64,000 nucleotides of DNA from Paracoccaceae bacterium (GTDB lineage Bacteria > Pseudomonadota > Alphaproteobacteria > Rhodobacterales > Rhodobacteraceae): positions 62,001 to 126,000 of the forward strand of contig SDAL01000001.1 in NCBI GenBank assembly GCA_004153385.1, in the 5' to 3' direction. The notes below the pieces were generated by a model. The model saw only the letters and a program-made list of their open reading frames with translations. It searched no databases and was not told the origin of the DNA. Every line of letters starts with the position of its first letter. Position 1 is the stretch's first letter. Both the position numbers and the translations under genes were made by a program. Positions 26,191 to 34,540 of the stretch are shown one piece after another.

Positions 26191-28194
26191 ATGTTTGAAA
26201 AAATCCTGATCGCAAACCGTGGCGAGATCGCCTGCAGGGTTATCAAGACCGCACGGCGCATGGGGATCAAGACGGTCGCGGTTTATTCCGATGCCGATGC
26301 GCTGGCCATGCATGTTAAAATGGCCGACGAGGCGGTGCATATCGGCCCGCCGCCCGCAAACCAGTCCTATATCGTGATTGATAAAATCCTTGATGCGATC
26401 CGCCAGACCGGCGCGCAGGCCGTGCATCCGGGCTATGGGTTTTTGTCCGAAAACGCGAAATTCGCAGAGGCGCTTGCGCAAGAGGGTGTGGCCTTTATCG
26501 GCCCGCCTGTGAGCGCGATCGAGCAGATGGGTGACAAGATCACCTCCAAGGCGCTTGCGCAAAAGGCCGGTGTCCACACGGTGCCGGGCTATATGGGCCT
26601 GATCGGGGACGCGCAGGAGGCTGTAAGAATTGCCAACGAGATCGGCTATCCGGTAATGATCAAGGCGTCTGCCGGAGGCGGCGGCAAGGGCATGCGGATT
26701 GCGTGGGACGATGCACAAGCCCGCGAAGGCTTCCAGTCGTCCAAAAACGAGGCGGCCAGTTCTTTTGGTGATGACCGGATCTTTATCGAGAAATTCGTGA
26801 CCCAGCCGCGCCATATCGAAATCCAGGTTCTATGCGATGCGCATGGCAATGGTGTCTGGCTCAACGAGCGGGAATGTTCGATCCAGCGGCGCAACCAGAA
26901 GGTGATCGAGGAAGCACCATCGCCGTTTCTGGACGCAGAGACCCGTCGCGCAATGGGCGAGCAGGCGCTCGCATTGGCGAAAGCGGTGGGCTACACCAGC
27001 GCGGGCACGGTGGAATTCATCGTGGATGCCGATAAAAATTTCTATTTTCTCGAGATGAACACGCGGTTGCAGGTCGAACATCCCGTGACAGAGATGATCA
27101 CCGGTATCGATCTGGTTGAACAGATGATCCGTATTGCAAGCGGTGCAGCGCTGACGATCACGCAAGACGATGTGAAGATCGACGGCTGGGCGATCGAAGC
27201 GCGGCTTTATGCCGAAGACCCGTATCGTAATTTCCTGCCCTCCATCGGGCGCCTGACCCGTTACCGCCCGCCGGTCGAGGGACCTACGCCCCTTGGGGGC
27301 CGTGTGCGCAACGATACCGGCGTGTTCGAGGGGGGCGAGATTTCGATGTTCTACGATCCGATGATTGCCAAGCTTTGCACTTGGGGGGCGTCACGCGCCG
27401 CCGCAATCGAGGAGATGCGCCGCGCGCTGGATCACTTCGAGGTGGAAGGGATCGGCCATAATCTGCCGTTTTGTGCCGCCGTTATGGACCATCCCCGGTT
27501 TGTATCAGGCGACATCACAACAGCCTTTATCGCCGAAGAGTATCCCGACGGGTTCGCGGGTGCTGCGCTGGCCCCCGATCTGTTGCGTCAGGTGGTGGCG
27601 GCTGTGGCCGCGATGCAGCGTGTGGCAGAAATCCGGCGCACACGCATCTCTGGCACATTGGGCAATCACGAACGCAAGGTGGGCAATGACTGGGTGGTCA
27701 GCCTTCAGGGGGAAAGCCACGTGGTGCAGGTCGCGGCCGATAAAGCCGGTGCCACAATCGTGTTTGACGACGGCGCGGCGGTTCGCGTCAGTTCGGACTG
27801 GACGCCGGGCGATCATGTGGCAGAGTTGCTGATCGACGGCAAACCTGTGGTGCTGAAGGTCCAGAAACTGTCGATGGGATACCGCATCCGGCTGCGGGGC
27901 GCCGATCTGACCGTGCTTGTGCACACGCCCCGGCAGCACGAATTGTGGCAATTGATGCCGGAAAAACGCGCCCCCGACACGTCGAACCTGCTGCTGTGCC
28001 CGATGCCCGGTTTGTTGGTGAGTGTTAAGGTGGGCGTTGGCGATGCGGTGCAGGAAGGCCAGGCGTTGGCCACGGTCGAGGCCATGAAGATGGAAAACAT
28101 CTTGCGCGCGGAGCGCAGCGGCACTGTCAGGGCGGTCCATGCCGAGGCGGGTGCCTCGCTTGCGGTGGACGAAGTGATTATGGAGTTTGAATAG
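26191..28194 (+). CDS. pccA: Propionyl-CoA carboxylase, biotin-carrying alpha subunit
   Basis: A 667-residue subunit. Biotin carboxylase domain (1-445): MFEKILIANRGEIACRVI, glycine-rich ATP loop MIKASAGGGGKGMRI, and the catalytic region FLEMNTRLQVEHPVTE. Then comes the BT domain that holds the PccB ring. The C-terminal biotinyl domain carries Lys633 in VEAMKMENIL, the biotinylation site. An in-frame TTG at 26173 would add six residues, but the ATG at 26191 with GGAAAGGAAAC is the standard start. Together with PccB it carboxylates propionyl-CoA; methylmalonyl-CoA mutase follows about 0.7 kb downstream. Confidence 0.95.
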   Translation: MFEKILIANRGEIACRVIKTARRMGIKTVAVYSDADALAMHVKMADEAVHIGPPPANQSYIVIDKILDAIRQTGAQAVHPGYGFLSENAKFAEALAQEGVAFIGPPVSAIEQMGDKITSKALAQKAGVHTVPGYMGLIGDAQEAVRIANEIGYPVMIKASAGGGGKGMRIAWDDAQAREGFQSSKNEAASSFGDDRIFIEKFVTQPRHIEIQVLCDAHGNGVWLNERECSIQRRNQKVIEEAPSPFLDAETRRAMGEQALALAKAVGYTSAGTVEFIVDADKNFYFLEMNTRLQVEHPVTEMITGIDLVEQMIRIASGAALTITQDDVKIDGWAIEARLYAEDPYRNFLPSIGRLTRYRPPVEGPTPLGGRVRNDTGVFEGGEISMFYDPMIAKLCTWGASRAAAIEEMRRALDHFEVEGIGHNLPFCAAVMDHPRFVSGDITTAFIAEEYPDGFAGAALAPDLLRQVVAAVAAMQRVAEIRRTRISGTLGNHERKVGNDWVVSLQGESHVVQVAADKAGATIVFDDGAAVRVSSDWTPGDHVAELLIDGKPVVLKVQKLSMGYRIRLRGADLTVLVHTPRQHELWQLMPEKRAPDTSNLLLCPMPGLLVSVKVGVGDAVQEGQALATVEAMKMENILRAERSGTVRAVHAEAGASLAVDEVIMEFE

Positions 28195-28226
28195 CCAATG
28201 AACTTGCGGGCTGCAAATGATGCGAC

Positions 28227-28271
28227 TGCAGGCCAAGCAGGTGCAGGCCAAGCGGGTGCAGGTCACTCGGG
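28227..28271 (+). repeat. Three 15-bp tandem repeats after pccA
   Basis: TGCAGGCCAAGCAGG, TGCAGGCCAAGCGGG and TGCAGGTCACTCGGG follow one another from 33 nt past the pccA stop. The first two differ at one base; the third has diverged. An open frame covering them is not credible as a gene. Confidence 0.8.
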
Positions 28272-28298
28272 CGGGGCAATGTGGCGCGCCCGAGGGGC

Positions 28299-28775
28299 CT
28301 ACATGGCCGCACCATTGCGGATCTCATCGCGTCTGAGCGGCATTTTGTCGATGGAGCGTAAAACCTCGCGTCCGCTCCACGGCAGGGGTTTTCGCAAGGA
28401 CACCGATCCGTCCTTGGTCATGATCACCATTGAAAACCCGCTGGGGCGCAATTTGCGACGCACATCCGACATCGGGTCGGGAGTGGTGTCGGTAATCACC
28501 ACCACATCGCGGGCATCCAGCTCGGGCCACCGGTTTTCCAGCGCCCGCATCTGCTCGCCAAAGGCGGGATCATCGGGCGTATCGGCAAACACGACAATGG
28601 GGCGCTTTTTCCACACAAGCCCTGCCAGATCGGCCTCGGCGGCGGGGATCGGCATGAACTGGGCATCCTTATCGGCCGGCGCCATGGGCGAGACCCCGCT
28701 GGATTGCGCCTGCGCCCCGAGCGGCCATAGGGCCGTCACCATAACCAAAGCTGCGCGTTGCCATCGGGCCTGCAT
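28299..28775 (-). CDS. Exported DUF4174-type protein
   Basis: A 158-residue protein with a signal peptide (RAALVMVTALWPLGAQAQ). The mature part has a thioredoxin-like beta-alpha pattern without a CxxC: WKKRPIVVFADTPDDPAFGEQM, ARDVVVITDTTPDPMSDVRRKL, FSMVIMTKDGSVSLRKPLPW, REVLRSIDKMPLRRDEIR (all landmarks of the DUF4174 family). The family's function is unknown. It lies on the opposite strand between pccA and the mutase. The start at 28775 has a strong GGAGG; the much longer antisense frame through the mutase gene is not real. Confidence 0.8.
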   Translation of the reverse strand: MQARWQRAALVMVTALWPLGAQAQSSGVSPMAPADKDAQFMPIPAAEADLAGLVWKKRPIVVFADTPDDPAFGEQMRALENRWPELDARDVVVITDTTPDPMSDVRRKLRPSGFSMVIMTKDGSVSLRKPLPWSGREVLRSIDKMPLRRDEIRNGAAM

Positions 28776-28910
28776 CAAATCCTCCGTTTGGTTAGATATA
28801 GGGGGTGACCCCCTTTGGCACCATGGCAGTGTGGCAGAAACTTTCACGCGCGCCCGCAGGTTTGCGTCACTCCGGCCCGTGCCGCGCCCGCCCGAAGGAG
28901 GCAGTATCAC

Positions 28911-31055
28911 ATGACCCGTAAAACTGACGCCGACGCCCTCACCGAATGGCGCACGCTGGCCCAAGCGGAATTGCGGGGCAAACCGCTGGAAAGTCTGGGC
29001 TGGCAGACGCTGGAGGGTATTCACGTGAAACCCGTTTATACCGCAGCAGATACCGAAGGGCTCGCCCATATGGGCTCGATGCCCGGTGTCGCGCCGTTTA
29101 CCCGCGGGCCACGTGCCACCATGTACACAGGCCGCCCGTGGACGATCCGGCAATATGCCGGTTTTTCTACGGCGCAGGAGTCCAATGCCTTCTACCGGCG
29201 GGCGTTGGCGGCGGGTCAGCAGGGGGTATCGGTGGCCTTCGATCTGGCAACCCATCGCGGATATGACAGCGATCACCCCCGCGTTGAAGGTGATGTGGGC
29301 AAGGCCGGCGTGGCCATCGATTCCGTCGAGGATATGAAGGTGCTTTTTGACGGGATCCCGCTTGATCAGGTGTCGGTGTCCATGACGATGAACGGGGCCG
29401 TGATCCCGATCCTGGCCAGTTTCATCGTCACCGGCGAAGAACAGGGCCATGACCGTGCGGTTTTGTCGGGCACCATCCAGAACGATATCCTCAAAGAGTT
29501 CATGGTCCGCAATACCTATATCTATCCGCCCGAGCCCTCGATGCGGATCATCTCCGATATCATCGAATATACCGCAACCGAGATGCCAAAGTTCAATTCG
29601 ATCTCGATCTCGGGCTATCACATGCAGGAGGCAGGGGCCAATCTGGTGCAGGAGCTGGCCTTCACATTGGCCGACGGGCGTGAATATGTGCGCACCGCGA
29701 TTGCGGCGGGAATGGATGTGGACAAGTTCGCAGGCCGGTTGTCGTTTTTCTTCGCAATCGGGATGAATTTCTTCATGGAGGCCGCCAAGCTGCGCGCGGC
29801 GCGCACGCTGTGGACCCGGATCATGGAGGAGTTCGCACCAAAAGATCCGCGATCAAAAATGTTGCGCACGCATTGCCAGACCTCTGGCGTCAGTCTGGCC
29901 GAGCAAGATCCCTATAACAATGTGGTGCGCACCGCATACGAGGCGATGGCCGCAGCCTTGGGGGGCACGCAGTCGCTGCATACCAATGCGCTAGATGAGG
30001 CAATTGCGCTTCCTACCGATTTTTCTGCCAGAATTGCACGCAATACCCAACTGATCTTGCAGGAGGAAACCGGCATCACCAATGTCGTGGACCCGCTTGC
30101 CGGCAGTTATTACGTCGAAAGCCTGACGGCGTCGCTGATCGACGAGGCGTGGGCCCTGATCGAGGAGGTCGAAGAGATGGGCGGTATGACAAAGGCCGTG
30201 GCGTCGGGCATGCCCAAACTGCGCATCGAGGAGACCGCCGCCCGACGTCAGGCGATGATCGACCGCGGCGAGGATGTGATCGTGGGGGTCAACAAATACC
30301 GCCCCGCCAATGTCGAGGAAATCGACATCCTCGACATCGACAATGTCAAAGTGCGTGATGCCCAGATCGCCGGATTGCAGAACATCCGCGCGACCCGTGA
30401 CGAGGGCGCCTGTGCGGCGGCTCTGGCCGAGGTGACGCGTCGTGCCAAAAACGGGGGTAATCTGCTTGAGGCTGCGGTGGAGGCTGCCCGCGCCCGCGCC
30501 AGTGTGGGCGAGATTTCCATGGCGATGGAAGAGGTGTTCGGACGCCATCATGCACAGGTCAACACATTGGCGGGCGTTTATGGTGCGGCCTACGAGGGCG
30601 ACGCCGGCTTTGCCCAAATCCAGAAGGATGTAGAGGATTTCGCCCGGACCGAGGGGCGACGCCCTCGGATGCTGGTGGTCAAGATGGGGCAGGATGGCCA
30701 TGATCGCGGCGCCAAGGTAATCGCCACGGCCTTTGCAGATATCGGGTTTGATGTGGATGTGGGGCCACTGTTCCAGACCCCGCAAGAAGCCGCGCAGGAC
30801 GCCATCGACAATGATGTGCATGTGGTGGGGATTTCGTCGCAAGCGGCGGGCCACAAGATCCTTGCACCGCAGTTGATACAGGCGCTCAAGGCGCAAGGGG
30901 CCGACGACATCATCGTTGTTTGTGGGGGCGTCATACCGCAGCAGGATTATGCATTTCTGAAAAACGCAGGCGTCAGCGCCATTTTCGGGCCAGGGACCAA
31001 TATCCCCGATGCCGCGCGTGAAATCATTGATATACTGAAACATTTCCAGCGGTGA
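28911..31055 (+). CDS. scpA: Methylmalonyl-CoA mutase
   Basis: A 714-residue homodimer-type mutase that converts (R)-methylmalonyl-CoA to succinyl-CoA with adenosylcobalamin. The catalytic TIM barrel (about 40-560) contains [38 protein letters not shown] and [17 protein letters not shown]. The C-terminal cobalamin domain has the base-off motif [14 protein letters not shown] with His597, then [20 protein letters not shown] precedes the ATG at 28911, so the longer upstream frame is rejected. With PccA/PccB it completes propionyl-CoA conversion to succinyl-CoA. The epimerase and the G-protein chaperone are not in the window. Confidence 0.96.
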   Translation: MTRKTDADALTEWRTLAQAELRGKPLESLGWQTLEGIHVKPVYTAADTEGLAHMGSMPGVAPFTRGPRATMYTGRPWTIRQYAGFSTAQESNAFYRRALAAGQQGVSVAFDLATHRGYDSDHPRVEGDVGKAGVAIDSVEDMKVLFDGIPLDQVSVSMTMNGAVIPILASFIVTGEEQGHDRAVLSGTIQNDILKEFMVRNTYIYPPEPSMRIISDIIEYTATEMPKFNSISISGYHMQEAGANLVQELAFTLADGREYVRTAIAAGMDVDKFAGRLSFFFAIGMNFFMEAAKLRAARTLWTRIMEEFAPKDPRSKMLRTHCQTSGVSLAEQDPYNNVVRTAYEAMAAALGGTQSLHTNALDEAIALPTDFSARIARNTQLILQEETGITNVVDPLAGSYYVESLTASLIDEAWALIEEVEEMGGMTKAVASGMPKLRIEETAARRQAMIDRGEDVIVGVNKYRPANVEEIDILDIDNVKVRDAQIAGLQNIRATRDEGACAAALAEVTRRAKNGGNLLEAAVEAARARASVGEISMAMEEVFGRHHAQVNTLAGVYGAAYEGDAGFAQIQKDVEDFARTEGRRPRMLVVKMGQDGHDRGAKVIATAFADIGFDVDVGPLFQTPQEAAQDAIDNDVHVVGISSQAAGHKILAPQLIQALKAQGADDIIVVCGGVIPQQDYAFLKNAGVSAIFGPGTNIPDAAREIIDILKHFQR

Positions 31056-31201
31056 TGGCGATCGGCCCCACGGTGACCCGTGCCCTTTTGGTGTCAGGAA
31101 GGGCTGGGTTACATCAAGCCTGATAATTTTTAGCGGATTTGTTACAAAAACCTATAATTTCTCCGGTGCGTCGCCACGGGAATTGCGATAAACTGGGCTG
31201 C

Positions 31202-31900
31202 ATGGATAAGCCGCTATCACTTTGGTCCCGTATTGCTGCTGCATTGGCTTCCCTCGCGCGGGGGGAGGGGTTGGCGGATGTGTTCGACCAGCTTCGTGCG
31301 CCGCCCGAGCGTTCGGTGGCCTTCACCATCGCGGTGATCGCACTCGGTGCCAAAATGGCCAAGGCGGATGGTCAGGTGACCCGCAACGAAGTGGCGACAT
31401 TCCGGCGCATCTTCGAAATCCCTGCCGGCGAGGAAGCCAACGCCGCGCGCGTGTTCAATATGGCACGTACGGATGTGGCAGGATTTGATGCCTATGCCCG
31501 CAAGATCGCGCAGATGTTCGGGCCTGGCGATGATGTGCTCAAAGATGTTTTGGAAGGGCTTTTTGCAATCGCTGTGGCGGATGGCGAATTTCAGGAGGCG
31601 GAGGAGGTGTTCCTGCAAGAGGTCGCCGATATTTTCGGCCTTCGGGAGTGCTGCTATCGTGCGATCCGTGCCAGCTATGTAGAAAATGCAGAGCCTGATC
31701 CGTGGACCGTGCTGGAGGTGGAGCGCGATGCCTCCTACGAGCAAATCCGCCGTGCATGGCACAGCGCCGTGCGGGAGGCCCATCCCGATCGCGCCATTGC
31801 GCGCGGTATGCCGGCAGAGGCCGTGAAGCTGGCCCAGGACAGGGTGGTCGCGTTGAACCGTGCGTGGGAAGAAATCCGCGCGGGCCATCAACCCGCCTGA
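31202..31900 (+). CDS. DjlA-like protein with TerB and C-terminal J domain
   Basis: A 232-residue cytoplasmic co-chaperone-like protein. Residues 35-155 are a TerB-type helical domain: FTIAVIALGAKMAKADGQVTRNEVATFR and GLFAIAVADGEFQEAEEVFL, with two Asp/Glu-rich helix pairs. The last 65 residues form a J domain (PWTVLEVERDASYEQIRRAW) with the diagnostic HPD in REAHPDRAIARG. It lacks the membrane helix of enterobacterial DjlA. ATG 31202 is chosen over an in-frame TTG at 31139. J domains stimulate DnaK; the client is unknown. Confidence 0.88.
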   Translation: MDKPLSLWSRIAAALASLARGEGLADVFDQLRAPPERSVAFTIAVIALGAKMAKADGQVTRNEVATFRRIFEIPAGEEANAARVFNMARTDVAGFDAYARKIAQMFGPGDDVLKDVLEGLFAIAVADGEFQEAEEVFLQEVADIFGLRECCYRAIRASYVENAEPDPWTVLEVERDASYEQIRRAWHSAVREAHPDRAIARGMPAEAVKLAQDRVVALNRAWEEIRAGHQPA

Positions 31901-31961
31901 GCGCCCTCAAGGGGCGCGGGCAGTCCAGCATTCCCTATAGCGCCGGTAAAAATGTCCGGCT

Positions 31962-32211
31962 TCACTGCCCCCAGCTGAAGCGCCAACCACATGGGGGGGT
32001 GCAGGCGCGCTCTGTAGGCCCCGCTGTGGGCCGTGGCAGAAGCGCTTCGATCCGAATGACGCGCGGTTCCATTTGGGTCTGCGGGATACGGGCTGTGCAG
32101 GCGGGCACCTCGATCGGCGCGCCGTTTTTCACAATGATGGATTGGTTCGTGATGGGCACCACACCAGCACCGCACCAATGGAATGAAGATCAAAAGGATT
32201 GCATCCCGCAC
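31962..32211 (-). pseudogene. Possible frameshifted small exported protein; rest of 31901-32366 empty
   Basis: No intact gene is convincing between 31901 and 32366. On the minus strand, a GTG at 32211 opens RDAILLIFIPLV, signal-like. Dropping one base near 32173 continues as GAGVVPITNQSIIVKNGAPI, then EVPACTARIPQTQMEPRVIR to a stop at 31962. The two frames together resemble a small secreted protein of about 80 residues. I do not recognise it. Either an indel broke it, or the similarity to protein is chance. Confidence 0.35.
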
Positions 32212-32366
32212 GCCTTGATTTGTGAAGTGGCTGAAACGTTCGTCCGCATCCCCTTTTTGCCGCCCGATCCGGTGTGACTGGCGGATTTGCGCGCATTTTT
32301 CAGGGTAGAGGAAGGATCTTTTTGTGCACCTCTGGACTTATCGCCAAACACGCCCATATCACAACT

Positions 32367-32870
32367 ATGATACGCATTGTGATCTTGCTCGTTTTTCTTG
32401 TCACGCTGGGTGGCGCAGCCTTTTGGGGCGGCTCTCCGCTATTGGCGGAGGTGCGTGATGCACCTCGATCCCATAGTTCCGCTGATCCGGCGGAAGATGA
32501 GGATGGTATGGGGTTTTTCGGGCAGGGCGGTCAGGCGCTGATTGACCGCTTCCGTGAAGAACTTGCGCCGCAACTTGACGAAATGGGCCAGCGTCTTTCT
32601 GATGCCCGTGAGGAGCTTGGCCCCGCCCTGAGGGCGTTGATGGACGAGATCGATGATCTGAGCTATTACGAGGCGCCAGAGCGTCTGGACAACGGCGACA
32701 TCCTTATCCGGCGCAAAAACGATGCGCCCTCCATCGAAGTGCAACCCGATGGAGATGCGCCCGATAAAGATCTCCCCCGAAACAGTCTGCCGGGGTCACC
32801 TTCACCGACCATGCCAGAACAGGACGGGGCAGGTGAAGACGGGCTTCGTCAGAATGGAATCGAGCTTTAA
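32367..32870 (+). CDS. Exported/anchored hypothetical protein
   Basis: A 167-residue protein with an N-terminal hydrophobic segment (MIRIVILLVFLVTLGGAAF) that may act as signal or anchor. The rest is acidic and helical: ALIDRFREELAPQLDEMGQRL and ELGPALRALMDEIDDLSYYE, followed by the motif APERLDNGDILIRRKNDAP. That Tyr-Pro-Glu...NGDIxIRRK pattern is, to my recollection, shared by roseobacter proteins often mislabelled as AAA+ ATPases; no Walker motif is present. The ribosome site is weak, so the start is less certain. It is convergent with ppx. Function unknown. Confidence 0.65.
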   Translation: MIRIVILLVFLVTLGGAAFWGGSPLLAEVRDAPRSHSSADPAEDEDGMGFFGQGGQALIDRFREELAPQLDEMGQRLSDAREELGPALRALMDEIDDLSYYEAPERLDNGDILIRRKNDAPSIEVQPDGDAPDKDLPRNSLPGSPSPTMPEQDGAGEDGLRQNGIEL

Positions 32871-32929
32871 AGCCGCATCCCTGACCATTTTGCACTGATC
32901 GGGATGCGGATCTTGTTTCGCGATCAGCC

Positions 32930-34495
32930 TTATCGTTTCGCAGAGGACGGAAAGACGATTTTTGCCTCGGCCCCCAGCGCGTTACATAGGGATCTGAAGC
33001 GCGCCTCGACCACCTCGCCATACAGCGAAAATCCTTTCTCGCTCAGACGCAGTTCAACAATTCCTTTGTCGCGATCATAGTCGAGCGTGCCTGCCTCGCG
33101 CGGGTCTGCCATTGCGAACATCGCCCCGAACCGCATTGCCTTGCCAAGGGTCTCGGCATATCTGATCTGCTCTTTGTTCAGCAGCTTGAACAGGTTTTGA
33201 TAGGGCGAACTGTTGCGGCTGTTTTTGTAACGGTGCAATAGCGCAAGCCCCAGCATGATCCGCTCCGGATGGGAAAGGGCGGCCATGTTGGCGCGGGTCA
33301 CATTCTCGAAACACGCATCAGAGCGATAGTCGGGATGGGTGCGCCACGTGGTGTCGTGCAGCAAACACGCCGCGCGGATCAGGCGATAGGCCTCGGGGGG
33401 GACCTGTCCCCAGATCGGCTGGATGAACGCATGCAGCTTTTTGCCAAAGCCGGGGATGCGCGCGGACCGGCGTTCGGCGTCGCGACAGGCCTCGATCAGC
33501 GGATCACGGCGGCGCAGGCGTTCGGGCATTCGTTCGTACAGCAGCCCCTCGCGGATCCCGTAAGACGAGACATCGATTTCATTCGGGCCGAATGTGGCCA
33601 CCAGCTCGCGTAGAACCAGTGCGGCAAGCGGCACCAACTCCATGCGTTGGGATCCGATTCCGGTGCGACTGCGTAAATCCGACAGGTCACTTTTCTCGAT
33701 CCAGTCGATCGTCTCGCCAACACCCTTGGGACTCATCCGGTATTCATGCAAAACCGGCAGGGGATAATCATTGCGCTCCATATCGATACGCGCGATCGCG
33801 CGCCACGATCCACCAACCAGATAGATCCGTTCGTGATCGGTGCCCATCTCCTGGGCCAGGTCCAGTATCACCTTGCGGATATGGGCGATCTGTTCCTTGC
33901 GGCTGCCGATCAGTTGCAAACGGAAGGGGCCCAGCTGCGAGGAAATGCGCCGCCAGACGCGCCCGCCGCGGACCTCGGCAAGTTCCATGGAATTGCCGCC
34001 GATATCGCATATCAGCCCCTCGGCCTCCGGCCAGCCCAACAGCACCCCTTGCGCAGACAGGCGCGCCTCTTCGGGGCCGTCAACCACATGAAGCTGCAGG
34101 CCGGTTTCTTTTTCAAGCTGTGCACGGAATTCCGGCCCGTCTTCGGCATCGCGCATCGCTGCGGTGGCCACACATGTCAGCGGGCCGATTTTCATACCCT
34201 CTGCCAGGGCTGCGAAGCGTTTGAGGGCGGCGGCTGCCCGTATGCGGCCTTCGGGGTTCAGTTTGCCGGTTTGCGCCAGACCCTGACCAAGCCCTGCCAT
34301 GACCTTTTCGTTGAAGAAATACGCAGGCGAGCGGGCGGCCCCGTCAAACACCACCATCCGGATAGAGTTCGATCCGATATCCACCACGCCCACCCGGCTC
34401 AGGGCACGCACCGATGGGTCATCAAAAAGCGGAACCCCGAACGGGTCCCACTCATCATTATCAGTTTCCTGACCGACGGCTGTATGTTCTGCCAT
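32930..34495 (-). CDS. ppx: Exopolyphosphatase / Ppx-GppA phosphatase
   Basis: A 521-residue polyphosphatase of the actin-like ASKHA fold. ALSRVGVVDIGSNSIRMVVFD is phosphate loop 1 (core DIGSNSIRMVV), ATAAMRDAEDG and GPEEARLSAQGV follow, and ICDIGGNSMELAEV is loop 2. The C-terminal half has an HD-like helical domain with LIRAACLLHDTTWRTHPDYR, giving the longer, two-module Ppx form. It hydrolyses polyphosphate terminally or pppGpp. It starts 45 nt after ppk ends, so synthesis and breakdown enzymes are co-transcribed. A 34-residue polar N-terminal extension precedes the fold. Confidence 0.93.
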   Translation of the reverse strand: MAEHTAVGQETDNDEWDPFGVPLFDDPSVRALSRVGVVDIGSNSIRMVVFDGAARSPAYFFNEKVMAGLGQGLAQTGKLNPEGRIRAAAALKRFAALAEGMKIGPLTCVATAAMRDAEDGPEFRAQLEKETGLQLHVVDGPEEARLSAQGVLLGWPEAEGLICDIGGNSMELAEVRGGRVWRRISSQLGPFRLQLIGSRKEQIAHIRKVILDLAQEMGTDHERIYLVGGSWRAIARIDMERNDYPLPVLHEYRMSPKGVGETIDWIEKSDLSDLRSRTGIGSQRMELVPLAALVLRELVATFGPNEIDVSSYGIREGLLYERMPERLRRRDPLIEACRDAERRSARIPGFGKKLHAFIQPIWGQVPPEAYRLIRAACLLHDTTWRTHPDYRSDACFENVTRANMAALSHPERIMLGLALLHRYKNSRNSSPYQNLFKLLNKEQIRYAETLGKAMRFGAMFAMADPREAGTLDYDRDKGIVELRLSEKGFSLYGEVVEARFRSLCNALGAEAKIVFPSSAKR

Positions 34496-34540
34496 CTGTG
34501 CCCTTTCAAGGCTGTTACACGCATTCTTCCAGACCTAGGG

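Noticed and set aside
25398-26198. A 266-codon plus-strand frame between the acidic protein and pccA
   Set aside because: Low-complexity, Ser/Arg/Ala-rich, and crosses the glycine-zipper lipoprotein gene and its terminator in another frame.
28198-28914. A plus-strand frame starting 3 nt after the pccA stop
   Set aside because: It reads the 15-bp repeats and then runs antisense to the DUF4174 gene, which has a signal peptide and strong ribosome site.
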